A stretch of 64,000 nucleotides of DNA from Casuarius casuarius (lineage: Eukaryota > Chordata > Aves > Casuariiformes > Casuariidae): positions 323,501 to 387,500 of the forward strand of contig PTFA01000399.1 of the NCBI GenBank assembly GCA_003342895.1, written 5' to 3'. Numbering within the stretch: position 1 is the stretch's first letter; every line of letters begins with the position of its first letter. Below are positions 1-13,400 of the stretch, one piece after another. The position numbers were made by a program, and so were the translations under genes. The notes below the pieces were generated by a model. It did not search any database and was not told the origin of the DNA. It saw nothing but the letters and a program-made list of their open reading frames with translations.

Positions 1-349
1 GCTGTTAGAGTAATGGCTCTTATACTTACAGTTAACTAACTGTTTTCATTGCAGATCCTTGTCCTCTGGTGTTATCTAAGTTTCTGTTCCTTTTCATAGC
101 TGAAATTTTCCACACAGTCTGTACCCAAAGGTAAATTACTGGGAATGCTTTATAGAAACTTTGAGGCTTGTGAATTACAGCTTTGCATTGGACTTCACGT
201 CTTGGAGGGAGAAAAGGGCTGATGGAGAGCATGGGTAGGCTTGGGAATGTGCAAACATAAGGTCTGCTCAGATGCACTTAACCAGCATAGGGCTTAAAAC
301 GAGCAGCAAAGATTTGCCTAAGCCAGGCTTCTTGAAGGAAACAACATAA

Positions 350-475
350 GCCAGTGGATAGGCCCCTAACAAAAGAGTCTAGATGTCTTGTGATCTCTAG
401 CTTTCTCTTACGTTGCCATGTGATCTTGGGAATGCTACTTCCCCTCTAGGCCTTAATTTCACAGTCTGTAGCTGC
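350..475 (+). mobile_element. MIR-like (CORE-SINE) fragment
   Basis: The segment follows the order of a MIR element: a 'ccagtggatagg' start, a degenerate middle, then 'tgtgatcttggg' followed by a pyrimidine-rich 'ctacttcccctctaggcctt' block and 'cacagtctgta'. In the MIR consensus these correspond to the 'tgtgaccttgggcaag' core and the 'cctctctgagcctcagtttcc' part. It is strongly diverged, as expected for an ancient amniote SINE. Recognition is from memory of the consensus, not from an alignment. Confidence 0.55.
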
Positions 476-3039
476 TTAGAGGGACACTTAACCTACAATG
501 TGATTTCAGATCTTTCTGAAATGCCCATTTCTACTGGAATGCCTACAATGCATTAGCTGACTGATAATAGTAAGTTTAAGGGGGAACAAAGGGTTGTCTA
601 TTATACACTTGAGAGGCAAATCTCCCGCTTGATCACTTTATGTGAGCTGTTTTTTCCTTTATCAGTCATATTCATTTGTTTTGTCTTTTTACATTTAGAG
701 TTCTTTGGTACAGGAATTATTCTTATCCTCCCAAACATTGCTAGCAGATTTTGAAAGACCATATTAGAAAGAGGAGGAAAGTGAGATTTCTGCCTCATGT
801 AGAGTCTGATGTTCCCTTTAGAACTTCTGAGTAAGTTTGCCTTTGAAAAATAAAGGATCAGAGCTGGGCAATATTCAAACCTAAACAAGCTGCTGCAGTT
901 TTTATTAAAAGTAACAAACTCTATAAGCTACCATGAGCTGAAACAGAGTAGCTCACAATTGCACGTCCTTTAATGCCTCCATAGCATAATAAAGATGTGA
1001 TTACAGTATATGCAAGCATATACAAGCAATCATATGCCCAGTGAAGATCACAGACACAGGTCAAAAGAGCAAGAGAAATGAAATGGCAGCATCATTAACA
1101 ATTAGCGCATAGTTTCTGCAGAGGCCCTGAGAATATCCTTTGGTTACATGAGTGTGTTAAAGCTCAGACTGTTGCGTGTCTTCAGGGATACAACAGCTAT
1201 GATAGATAAACTTGTTTTGCTGGGATGAATAACTCCAATATGAGCTGCAGGTTCATAGCCTCTAAACTGTATGGTTTCTCCAAGAACTAGGAGATGGGTT
1301 GGTAGAGGAAATCTTCATCTTTATAAGGAAACCATCTCAATGACTTTGGGTTTTTTTCTGATACTCTGATGCTTAGGAAAGAAGAATTAATTAGAGCAGC
1401 AGTACACGCACATTCTTGTGTATGAGAGAGAGCTCCATCTCCACACTTCCTAACTATTTAAGTCATGCTAAAGTACTCAGTCATTTGATCTCAGCATCAT
1501 CTGGGGACCAGCTGTCCTGCCAGCTCTCCCACTCCCCATGTGGTCTCTGCACCCCACATGTTTCCGGCCCTTTTTCCCACAGGCCTTGATCTCCCTGTAT
1601 GCACCAGATACCCAGACTCCAGCTCCCTTGCTTACCTTAGAAGTTATCTGTGCATGGTGCAAACGGGGGTTTCCGCCTACATTCTTATCTTCAGCAGCTA
1701 TCTGGCCAAGCCTATCACTAGTTTGCCAGGGTGCCACAGCAAAAGCACCATTTCTGGAAAGTTCCTGTGTTACTCAGTAAAATAAATCCCAAGAAAAGGC
1801 ATGAAAGATGCACAAAATATAGAAGATTTTTTTGACATCCTGATACTGTACTTATTGCCTAGTTAAAAAAAAACAAAATAGGGAAAGAAACAGACTCTGA
1901 GGGAAGGTGACTGTCTTTCCAAAAATCAAAAGTCTATCCATACCGGAAGTTTGGGTCATCAAACAGAGAATGAGTTCTTTACCTCTTTCTGCTTCCCTGC
2001 CAGTGATGCTGAGCTCTCTGTAGGTGTTACAACTATGCTCTGCTGTTAGAATCCACTCCTTATTATAATCCTAATATCATACTATATAATCCAATATCCT
2101 AAATAATCCATTTGTTGATAAATACCCTATATAGAATACTCTTGCATTTAATTCCATTGAGGTGACTTTAGATTCATTTGTCTATCTTACCTTCCTTTTT
2201 CAAAGGCTATATGGTCACCTAGGATTTATCTAGCAATAGAAACTCAGATGTGTTGTGCTATTTCTGTACATTTTTTGTATTATATTATATTGTATTTTAT
2301 GCATCCTCAATTCAATCAGAGATTAGATCAGAGAAATAAAATACCTTCACCACAAGCCCAGTTTACAATGGTACATTGGACTTGATTACCAATACCTCTT
2401 TAGAAACAAGAGTTGTACTACGAAGTATTACTTAGTCTCCAGCTGAGCTCTGAATGGCATCACTTCAAAAACAGAAACTAGCTAGTTTTATCAGAGTAAC
2501 ATTCTCAGCAGCATTTTTTACTGTGGCAGAACAATACACTGATTTGCAAAAATGCACATTGGATTGCAGGTTGTCTCTGCATGATCCTCTGTTTATGTGC
2601 AGGTAGACATATTTTCACCTTTCTTCTCTCTAATGTTAATGCTTAGCCAAACTTTTAGGCCTGGGATTCACATCTCAACAAAAGGTTAGCTCAACTAGAA
2701 ACATTATGTTGGTAGGAAATCATTGGTTTCAGGAGCCATGTTTAGAAACCACTGTTTGTAGATTTCTTCTGAATGTCTAAGTATTGTGGATTTCCCCTAG
2801 GGTTGAGAAAGTTGTAGCAACCCCAGTAATTCATCTATGTTCATGAGTTAAATGTTTAAAATGACTTCATCACTGTAGACAGTATCTGCAAAATGTTCCC
2901 TGCACCATGCAACCATACCATTCAGGATTAGGGCCTAATATAGCAAAGCATGAAGCACATGCATAATTTTAAGCATGAGAGAAGTTTGATTTATTTCAGT
3001 GAACTGGTGCTCTAGAGTTTGACTCGATCAGAACCAACA
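476..3039. other. Non-coding stretch, nothing recognised
   Basis: AT-rich unique-looking DNA. Open frames here are short and overlap on opposite strands (for example around 1,480-1,785), as expected by chance. No splice-flanked exon, RNA gene or repeat family was recognised. Confidence 0.5.
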
Positions 3040-3345
3040 CCCTTACATCAATGACTAAGGCAATGAGTCAGGCTAAATATCTAGGGATGGAACTGAAGAT
3101 AGGGAGAGAAATCTTGGTCTCAGACAGCTGTGTAGCTTTGGTGAGGCTTTCAAGACATGAGGATAGCCAAGCATTGGAACAGGCTGCCAAGGTGTGTTCA
3201 GTCCAGGGGTGTTTAGCCTCCCTCCTTTATCCGGACTGGATAAAGCCTGGATTGACTTCACAGCTTACCCTGCTTTGAGCAGGAGATTGGACTACAGACC
3301 TCATGAAGTCCCTTACAATTTTGCAACAAATTCGCCTATGATATA
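3040..3345 (+). mobile_element. CR1 LINE, 5'-truncated 3' end
   Basis: The plus strand resembles the end of CR1 ORF2 and its short 3' UTR. It contains the 'ggaacaggctgccaagg' stretch, a 'gagattggactacagacctc' stretch matching the common 'ggttggactagatgacctc' tail, then 'gaagtcccttacaa', and ends near 'attcgcctatgatat', a degraded form of the ATTCTATGATT-type terminal repeat. CR1 copies usually lack the 5' end and a poly(A) tail, which fits. The reading frame is largely open from 3,051 to 3,278 but encodes only the decayed ORF2 C-terminus, so this is not a host gene. Confidence 0.85.
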
Positions 3346-6300
3346 AGTATACAAAATTCCATAATCAAACCCCTAAATTGCATCAATTTACCTGTGGTCT
3401 CACTTCTTATGTTTAACAACATTATGAAAAGCAAACATTGATTATAGAGACCTAAGATGTCATCAAAGTTTTGGCCCTGACTCCTGGTGGTATATGTAAG
3501 TTGTCATCTGGTGGTTCTCTCTCTTCTAGCTCATATTTATTGAAGATAACTGCTAATGAGCAAAATGTTTTTAAAAGCAGAAATTACTAGATGAGAAGAG
3601 CAATGTCTGTAGTGTGATGATGATCTTAATGGTTTAATGAAGGGACACACCAACATGAGCCTCATGTTATATTAGACATTTTTGAACAAACAAAAGTCAT
3701 ATAAGGGTATTTCAATAGCATATAGCTGGACATGTAACAGAAGGGGTTTTCTAAATGTATTGGGTGTTTCTAACCATGTTCTTCTGATTAGTAAATACTA
3801 ACAAGCAATATCTATTCATATAGCAAAATATTTTTAAAGTTCTTTTGTTTCTTGCTTGTACCATATATAAAATGATAGAAAATATCATTTTGAAGAACAG
3901 AAAAGGACTTTAGCACTGAGAGAGATTTAAGAAAAGAAAAAAAAAAAACACTATTGCAACAATATTGTCATAGTAACCTATTCCTCCTGGACTGTGATTA
4001 TAGGAATCAGGGAGTGAGCAAAGCAGTCATGAGGATTTTTCTGGGTTATCTGGCTTTGAAAGGATCATGTTCAAACCCTGAAAAGATAAAAGAGAGACTA
4101 TACAGAATTTAAGCTGCACCGTTAAACATTTCCATATGACAAACTCCTCTCCTGAGATCTGACCTGCCTGTAGATTCCCCAGTTTGCAGATCTAAAGGAA
4201 CCAGGCCCACCCGTGCCTGTTCTAAAGAGAAGAAGCTGGGTTTGAGTAGCTTTTGAAAACTGCTTTAAAATTCTCTCCAGAAAATGCCTCAATAAAAAAG
4301 GAAGATATATCCATAAAACATTCAAAAGAAAATCTCATAAACCAGAATTTTTAGAAAGTAACTCATCTAAAAATGATTGTAAAAACAATATCCCATGTAG
4401 GCATTTCTGAAAGAAATCACTGCCCTGTGTAGAAGACATTTCTTTTTCCTAAAGATAACTGGTAAATTATGTCCTTAGGCAACAATCCTGACATTTATAC
4501 ACATGCATAACTCTAAGCACATGGCTAGTTTCATAAACCACAATGGAACTATCTGCATTCTTAAAGTTAAATGCATGTATAAGTGTTTGCAGAATTGAGA
4601 TCTGTAGTCCTAAATCAAAACCTTATCTGCTAGCAATAATTATACTGGTGGGACAGAAAGTTTGAAGTACAAGCAGTGAGACATAGATGTTTCTCCTTCA
4701 TCCAAAAGAGTGTTCCTCCACTATAACTCTGGCATGGGCCTGAAGACACACTAAAATCTGAGCTCATCTTCCATCCCCATGGTAAAACAGAGCCTTAGAT
4801 GAATCTCAGGAAAATCTGGGTGTCTGCTGCCTTTTAGGACAGTCCTAGCTCTACACCTACCTATAGCACCTAGTCCCAGTGAGCACACTCCAGTTATCAC
4901 CATATTCCATAGCTGCCCATGTCACACTGTCATGTAGCTGAAATCAGGCAAACAATGTGACTTTAAGTTATTCCAGAAAGCTCTTGACATCAAGTACCAC
5001 AAGACCAGGTAGGATTTGGAGGCAGCCTGAAATCAGTCTGGATATCCAAAGCAAAGCTGCAGGTATCCACCAAGAGAAAATATTAGTACAAATAGAGCAT
5101 ACTACTGAATACCAAATGCTCAATGTAACATAAGATTGCTACAAAGAAAACTATCAAAACTGTAAGTTTGATCAATTATCAAAGTAAAATCAGGCACCCA
5201 GTTATACATCAAATAAACAGCCATCTTATAAACAGAGATGTAAAATCCTTTTTAAAATTAATAGGAGTTAAGTTAAAATCCACCTATTAATTTCTGACAC
5301 CCATAATACATAGATGTTTAACCTCTTAAGAGAGCATATCGCTCATCCTTTTTTAAATCTGTTCTTAGCAGATGAAGAACAGCTTCTCTGGCAAGCTTCC
5401 CATGGGATTTAGTAACTATTGTATAGCCACTTAAAGTAGTCATTTCTCATCACAAGATTCCTGTTAATTAAAAAGAATAACATTGTTAATCAGCTACATC
5501 ATCACATCCATGGATTTAAGAAGGCTATTTTGATCAGCTGGTGCTTTGTGAAATGTCAGTTGCTCAAGGTCTGTCCTGCATTTGAGAAAGCTGGCACTTT
5601 TTGGAGAACTAGCCACAGATTGTCTACCAGCTTAGCTTGACACCAGAGGTCTCTTGATGACAGAAAGCCCCCTCACATGCACATCTAAGTTAAGCAACTC
5701 CTCTACCTAAAGAAATCAGTCTGGGGTTCCAAGAACTTTGTTTTTCCTGCAATGTGTGTTTTGCATGACAAAACAACTTGCTTTCTTTTGCCAAATATTC
5801 TTTGCAGATCTGTGAGCCTCCTCCCTGCTGCACATCCCTCAGGAACCTTTAGGCGGTCGACTGCACAGAACTCAATCACAGCCCAGCCTTCTGACAGCCC
5901 AGGGGTGTTTGAATGCAAGCATCTTCTCCTAACTCAGGAATTTTTCACAACAGTGAGTATCAATAGCAACTGTAACAGTTTTATGAACTGCAGAAGTTAG
6001 GAAGCCTGGTTTCTTGTGACTTTTGTTTTGTGGTTGAATTGCTCCATGTCTAATGGATTAATACCTCCATAACACATTTCCACATGGATTTTCTGATTCT
6101 AATATTAGAAATCATGGTACATCCTCCATTTCTGCAGGCCGTTCTCCTCCATTCAGCCACCTGAAAGCTTATGGAAACTTCATATTTTCTGAAATCTCTA
6201 CTCCTGTGTCGAATCTGTTAGATTTGCTAAGAAGTTCAAAAGACATTAGACAGACACTTAGATCTTCTAACTTTATAAAACTTATTTCTTTAGGGAACCA

Positions 6301-6636
6301 AGCTAAAAATCTACTGACTTTCCATATTACTTAAAAAATCAATGTGAACAGTCGACCGCATCTTCACAGATGCATTGGTCATTGCCACATGTTTCAATAA
6401 TCATTTGATTATTGCCTCTTATTATCATTATTATTAATTAAAGAATGATACTTACTTTTTTTTTTCCCTACTATAGTCTACAAAGAAAAAAGGTCCAAAA
6501 CTTTCAGCTTTTTAGATTGGCTGAAAACTTGAGGCCTGGAGTATGGAATGGAACTCAATAGGTACCAAATCCAAGGCCGTGAAAGACTGTGAAGCTGGAG
6601 ATAAGCCATAGAAACATTCATTAATAAATTGAGTGA
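3346..6636. other. Non-coding stretch, nothing recognised
   Basis: AT-rich sequence with short chance open frames on both strands and no recognisable repeat family, RNA gene or exon. Confidence 0.45.
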
Positions 6637-6668
6637 ACATTTGCCCAAAATAAATTTTGGGCAAGTGT
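6637..6668. repeat. Short near-perfect palindrome (hairpin)
   Basis: An 11-bp perfect stem (6641-6651 with 6654-6664) surrounds a 2-base centre (aa). It extends to 15 bp on each side with a single mismatch that would be a G:U wobble in RNA. Seen directly. Function unknown; it could form a cruciform, or be a small fold-back repeat. Confidence 0.75.
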
Positions 6669-8282
6669 GCTATAGAAAGAAAAAGTCAGCTGAAACAAAA
6701 ATTTGCTAGAATGATGACAAGAATGGAGAGCTGTTGCAACTGAATATCTGTATCTAAATAACAGTTAAGGAATTAGAGATCACTGTGATGGGAATGTTTA
6801 GAAGACAGTAAATGAGGCCAGTTTTAAAACCTTGCAAAAATCATTCATTAACAACACAGTCTGTGCTAACGGTTACTTCTCACACAATTTTAATCATTCT
6901 CACTATGTATGAAAACTGTTAGTTCTTAATGCTCGTACCCTTAGCTCTGAGTGTACAAATTAGCTGGGAGTATACAATACCATGGAGCAGATACCATATA
7001 GTTAACAATGATGGCTATAGTCCTTGATGGTCTTAGTTATGGAGGCCAAGGCGATCAGGCTTGAGAGCATTTTGGGAAGAGAAGTTGGAACAGAAATGGG
7101 CTTGTCTTTCTTCTCCAGTTTTCCTTGCTTATGCCTTATTTTTAAATGTTATTTTCCCCCCTCCTAAAAGGGGGTCTCATCAACTACTCCTTCCTTGTCT
7201 TCCAGCCTTCTGTTACTTGAATGCTTCCTACCTGCAACTACACACATTGTTTTTGTCCTCTTGATGGCCACATTGCTCATGTACTTACGTAAAATTCTTA
7301 TATATTGTGTCTAGGTATGCCATCACAATTTTACAAAATATTTGTATACTGTTTTTGGTTACAGTATTTTAGTATGTTCATATTTGGCTAACCAATATTC
7401 ATACATCGCAAATAATGCATTTGTAAAATATAAGTGTTACAGATCTATGTTTTGGCTTCAGAGACTATCTTATAAGAAGAGACTAAAATAACTTGGCTGA
7501 GAACCTAATAAAAATCAGGTGGAGAAGGGTTGCCTGTTACTGCCCATGAGATTCCAAAGTAGCCTTTCAGCAGAGGAAATTAGGGGGGAAAAAAAAAGAA
7601 TACTTCTAATTTTAAAATGGAGCTGATCAATTTGACCAATTTTTGAAAGGAACAATATGTTGTTATTTCTGCAATAGCAGAGAATCAGAAATGATGATTC
7701 AGTTCATGTTCTGTAATCTTTTGTTCTCCTTTCATATGTTGGATGATGATTAAGTCACCCATGGGAGGAGAGAATTAACAGTCCATGCAAGCAGGAACTA
7801 CTATAGTGACCTGCCAGTATGCACATCCAGCAAAGAGTAGGCTTCTTCTGAACCCTTTTGTGACAACCTGCTCCAGCTCATGTGGGGAGGCAATGAGTAT
7901 TTAATGAGTGACTTGAAGTTCTGTAGCCTTGAACAGGAAATGGTTCATTCCTCTCAGCATTTAGTCTTGAATTTTCATTTATATCCTATCAGCCCTAGAA
8001 CTGAGGATTCTGTATGACAATTCTGGGAGTTCTATCTTTTTGGTCAAATTAAGATGACAGTTAATAGTTCTGAAAAGGTAATATTAAATAACTTAATGGG
8101 AAAGTAGACTTCGTCTTCTCTCTTTCAGTTCTTAATATTGCAGTAAGAAACGCAGGGTACTCACTTTATACTTTACCAACAGCCACTCAGTCAAAGCAGA
8201 ATTCATAACAGAGACAAATCATCTGATGGCAGAGGTTAAAAGAAACCTGTTACTATGACAACAGATAGGGTCAGATAACAAA

Positions 8283-8543
8283 ATGAACAGGCACTTTTTG
8301 ATCTTCAAAAAATTCTTTTTCCTTTGCTCTCTCCTCTGTTATCTGGACCACTCCATCAAACACCTAGCAGATAACAGAGTTGAAAATCCAATCGACCTTC
8401 AAGGAAGACCAGACAAGTTGGAAAGTCTATGGAAAGGTTACTATTACAGTGGAAGTGCTTATGATTATATTTTCTCTGTGTGCATGTGGGTGTATTTTAC
8501 CAAAGTAACAGAGTACTGTTCAAAAGGCTTTACAAAAGTCTAA
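8283..8543 (+). other. Unsupported 86-codon ORF with signal-peptide-like start
   Basis: This open frame starts at a real ATG with A at -3. Residues 5-21 are strongly hydrophobic and preceded by an Arg, which would look like a secretory signal peptide; a polar stretch follows. I do not recognise the protein. There is no cysteine framework, no family motif and no clear promoter or poly(A) signal beside it. A weak donor-like site (AAAG then GTTACT, about 8,434) could end a first exon. The frame also contains the hairpin at 8,334-8,379, so part of its residue pattern is dictated by an inverted repeat. Most likely a chance ORF in non-coding DNA. Confidence 0.12.
8334..8379. repeat. 12-bp perfect inverted repeat, 22-nt spacer
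   Basis: The arm ctctgttatctg (8334-8345) is the exact reverse complement of cagataacagag (8368-8379). Each arm contains a GATA-type core (AGATAA/TTATCT), and another 'cagataac' lies just upstream near 8,274. Seen directly. It could be a paired GATA-factor site or a fold-back relic. Confidence 0.7.
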
Positions 8544-10375
8544 CAGTGCAACATGAATGTAGTTTTTTATAACGCCACTCAAAAAAAGGAAATAAAAGAC
8601 AATGAGATCTGAAATTATTTTCTACATAATCATGTTGTGCAGTTAGCATACAGTGGGTAAAAAAATACATTAAGGAATCTTCAGATTTTGGAGTAGTAAT
8701 TTGTTGTGCATGTCTTACCACCAAATGTTACTTCACACATGCTATGAAAGCTGGAAAAATACCTCTAAATTGCAAGACCTAAAAAGATTCCTATGTCATT
8801 TCTGTTATTATTTTATAGAATTTTAAGGATTTGTATATTGATAAAAGCAGTACATTATGCACTGATAAGGTGGAAGAAAAAAACCCAAAGCACTATGTTA
8901 TTACACTTAGCAGCCGAAGTGACTAAAGAAGAGGAAAAAGAAAAAGGCAAAAAACAACACTAGCTTCTTTTTCCTCTGAGGCTACTGAAGAAGTAAGTTT
9001 CGATGCATGGATTAAAAAGTCTGTGTGGGGAATGCCACTCCTGTATGTAGTAGTCCCACTCTCATAAGGCGATCTCTCAACTCAGGAGCTGGGTTACACA
9101 GAAGGTACATGGGGCCAGCGGTTCTATTCCTACATTATTTCCCAGACTTCCTCCATATGATGTTGCCCCCTAACAGTTAACTAAGATGGTGTCTATTTGA
9201 GACATCAAATTGAGTTTAGTCTCAGTATGGAAGATCTTTAGTGCTTCATGCTGTGGGCGAGGAATCTGTCTTGGTGACTCTGGCCCTCACTCATCCATGG
9301 TACTTGGGTAGTATACTAGATCTCCTATGTACTTCAAAGGAAATATTTATTCCACTGTAGGAGCAAAAGTTAAGTTTGGAAATCTCACAGGGAATCTCCC
9401 CCTGATATAGCCAAGTTTCGCACAAAATCAACTCAATCATGCCAAAGTTACCTACCAACAAAAGAGAGATGATATTGTGTGCTGTTATTTCAGAAAGTGC
9501 AGTTACTTTCAATATTATCAGCAAAGAGAGATAAAAAATAACTTTCTTCACCTAAATAAAAATGGATTTTTTTCTTCCTTTCTGTTGCCAGCAAGAAATC
9601 TAGACCAAATTACCTATTAATAAAAAATACTAACATGACTTGACTAATGTTCTTGAGTAGCCAAAACCTGATCTTGGAACTATTCAAGAAATTTCAAGGA
9701 AGTCCTCTGTTCTTACTGAGATAGTCTCCAAGAAAAAAAACAGTTTGATTTCTCTCTGAGAACTACCAAAGCACTATCCATAGTTCAGATTAATGAGGGG
9801 AAAAAAAAATCAATCTTTAGGATATTCTGCATATGATCAAAGATAGTACAACCTTGCTAGCACCTGTTTACTACCCAAACATATTGCTCTGTTTGCATAC
9901 TGTGGATTAAAAATGAGGTTGAGGCACCTTTGAATTTTAGAATAATAACTCATTGTACTTGTCTCACTCCTTGCCACTAACACACTTGGTAGCATGTCGT
10001 TATGCCACAACAATCTGAGATTAGCTTTAAAATAGTAGCTATTTAAAAAATGGATCTGTGCTTTATTTTTAATTATGTTTCTTGAGCTTTTAAGTTCCAT
10101 CTTTCTCAGCTTTTCTAGTAATCCTTGTAATTTCCTTGTAAACTTGTAATTAGGAAGGTGAGTCACTTATTTCTCTCCAGAAATGGAAACTAAATGTTTG
10201 TATAATCACTTATGCCCAGATGAGGTTTCAGCAGAAGCAGAAGCATTGCAAGATTTGTCAACAATGGGAAAAAAGATTGCTCTACATCAAAGTTTCAAGC
10301 TTGACTCTCATATACTTTTACTAAAGGTCCCTCATGCAGTTCTTGTAGGATTAAGAGGATTTACATTTTTACTGC
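8544..10375. other. Non-coding stretch, nothing recognised
   Basis: AT-rich DNA with short A-runs and chance open frames. No repeat family or RNA gene recognised. Confidence 0.45.
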
Positions 10376-10442
10376 TGGAATGTTTTACATGATGTCTCCT
10401 GCAAAATAGAATTTCACAGGAGACATCCTGTAAAATCCTCCA
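10376..10442. repeat. 67-nt imperfect hairpin (microRNA-precursor- or MITE-like)
   Basis: Two 32-nt arms (10376-10407 and 10411-10442) are separated by the 3-nt loop 'aga'. About 26 of 32 positions pair; the central block gatgtctcctg/caggagacatc is an uninterrupted 11-bp match. Mismatches sit at the base, once mid-arm and near the loop, the pattern of a pri-miRNA or of a small palindromic DNA-transposon relic such as the elements behind some primate microRNAs. I do not recognise the arm sequences as a known microRNA. The structure is seen directly; the function is inferred. Confidence 0.7.
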
Positions 10443-13400
10443 AAACTCAGAAGCCACTAGGAAACAAACAAACCAAAACACCCAGGAGGTCCTGTTAGCA
10501 AAAATGGAATTTCTCATCCATTTGTTCCCTTAGCAGTTTTGTAACAGAGTTGAGAGGAACTGACGTGATCCTTTAAGGATTCAAATCAGAGCAGTACTGA
10601 ACAGCATTTCATATGGTGGTTCATGGAAATTGCCTCATGGAAAAGGGCATTCAGGAAACCTGTAGCCTCTCCTATGGGCAGATTCCCTGGCCAGACTGCA
10701 CCTTTTAACAGGATAGTCTCTGTAACCTGCCTGTTTCCTTGTACTGCACCGGCTGTGGGAAGCCCCTTGGAGACACAGTGTGACATGCAGTCCCACCGGG
10801 GCAGCTGCTGCATAGGGGAGGCATAGGATTGGCACGCTTTTCAAGGAAGTGCAGTCTGGTGACAAACTGATTTGAAACTCATCATTTCTGGTCAGTTCAA
10901 GCAACTGAAATGTATCAGGCTTAAATGAACTCACCTGAACCGAAAGGAAGAGCTTTTCGTTTCTCAGTGTACAATTCATTTAGAATGAAGCCTCCAGAGC
11001 TGCCAGTATCGGAGAACTGTGAGATGCCTCAAAAAAAGCAAGCAGCAAAAAACTTTACGGGTGTTTACAAATACTCCAAATTATCCTCAAACAACTGCTG
11101 TTGTACAGCGTGTGCATGTGCTTGTTGATGACTAATCATGAGGAGAGCCAGGGTGAGGGCCTTAGAGCCAGTTTGTGCATGCAACAGACAGTGTGATAGT
11201 GGCACCACCCTTTCCCTCATCCTAGAAGGTCCTGTCTTTCCATTGCTCAAAATAGATACACGATTCTCTGTCCCTCTATTTAGAGTGCCAGCAAGTTTAC
11301 CAATTAATACTAATTACTGGAAACTGCACCAGGAGCATTGGAGGCCTTTTGTTCAGCAGCTGTTTTTCTTTCCCCACTCTATTCACATGGGAAAAACAAT
11401 TCCTGATTTCAGACAGTGAATTTTTCTAGGTAATGAGTATACCTGTAAAGCTTGCTGTTTATTTTCCTCTTCCATATTCTTCCATTTAAGAAAACCATTC
11501 AGAGAAAATGATTTTAAAGTAATCCCACAAAATGCTGATATCAACCACCCAATAAAGTGCCACTGTTTGGTAACTATTAAGCTTGCCTTTTTAGCAAAAT
11601 AAAAGTGTGCAGGTGAGTATCGCACTGTATGTCAATACCTGAAAAAAAGAGATGTTATAGCAAGCTAAATAATTGCCTAACAGTACTTGTACTAATGACC
11701 ATAAACTTCCACTATGCTAATTTTTCTCTGCACTTTTAATTACAGATCAATAATACTTTGTGGTTGACATTTAAAAATGCTGACCTGCATGTAGGAACAC
11801 AGCCTGAATGAAAATATACAATGTGGTACTGAATTTGCCCAATCAATAAACTTTGCCATTTAACAAACAGTAACATGTAAACAGTCACCAAGATTAGCGA
11901 GTGTAAAAGACTATACTTCAAGTGCTTAATTATTGTTTAATAACATATAAGCTTCAGTTCATTGACAGAATTCCACTGCTGTGAAAGTCAGTCATTCTGT
12001 TTTTTGATTGCTTTGTTTAGGCATATCATCTCTTTCAAATGTTTGAGGTTAGCTGTTGCCAAACCAAAGCTAAACAGCACTAATATACTCTTTTAGGAAA
12101 AAAAAGTTCTCAAAGATCAAAAGATTAAAAATTGCATAGGTTTTAGCTTACTTTTTCTTACTTAGATAAATTATTTTCTGTTTAAAATTGCCCTTTTTGT
12201 GACAAGTATATTAAATAAATGGGATCAAGGCATTAAATAGTACTCACATACGTGAATATCAATATCGTATCAATGATTCCATTTGAAACTAAAGGCTAGA
12301 ATCAATAAAATGCCATTCAAATTTCCTATAGCAGCTTGTGCTGAGATAACTAGGTAAGAACAATTTTTTCAACCTTCTGGCCATGTACACTGTTGGGCTT
12401 TTTTTTTCCTTTTTCTTTTCCTCCTGTGTATTTTGTCTTCACTGCAGCAGTAGCTGAATTGTAACTTGAACATCGTCACTACCTGACTCCTGTGCACATA
12501 CAAACATAAGTAGGGGTTAACTCTGAGGAGTATAAGAGGAAACATAAGTGAGGCTGAAACTAATAATTCAATGGAAGGAATCAATGATTCTCAAATGTTA
12601 ATCTACATGTAGTAAGCTCAAGTGCTGTTTTATTGTTTGAATGTTCTGTCCTAAGCCAGGTTGGTGAGGTGTAGGTAACTAAAGCTAATGTTGTGATCAG
12701 GATGACCACTTCATTCATCCTTACAATACTACCTAAAGCATGTGACCCCTAAATATCATTTTCTACCTAAATGATACTTATAGTAACAGATGCTACATCA
12801 GAAATGCTCCTGTTTTGCTACTGTGTGAGAAAGGGCAGAGGGTTTGATCCCAGAGATGGATGTAAAATGGAAATCTCCACCTATGAAAAATATTACATTT
12901 TCTAGGAGAAAAAAAAAAAAGTTGAATCAGGGAAAAGAAAAAGATGCCATAGGTCTCTTGTCCTGAAGCCAGACTTGGAGGAGGAGAGAGACACTGGCAG
13001 GCAGGCAGGTGCGTGACTGCCTTCTGCCTGTACTCCAGCTCATCTATAAGAACTAAAATTGACAAGAATCTTCTTGGGAAGACCAAGCAACTGTCATCTT
13101 TGCATCTAGACATTATATCAGACTGTACAGAAAATTTCAGTTCAGGGAAAAAGGGATTTTGCACTCGGAAATCATTTCAACAAGATATTACCAACAAGCG
13201 CTATGTGCTGCTTACTTCCTGGAGCTCTCAATCAGAGCTGAACAGATCAAGAAATTGTCTCATTAAGGCAGCTATTGCACATTTTTAAATTTAGAGCTTA
13301 CTTTTGCAACTGTTATTGACATTAAAGAGCACTTACTCTTGTAAGTAGTTTAAATTAAGTCCCTTTTAATCAATAGATTTATTATTTCCTAACTGGGTTA

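Noticed and set aside
3051..3278. 75-codon plus-strand frame that looks protein-like
   Set aside because: It is the decayed end of CR1 ORF2, not a host gene.
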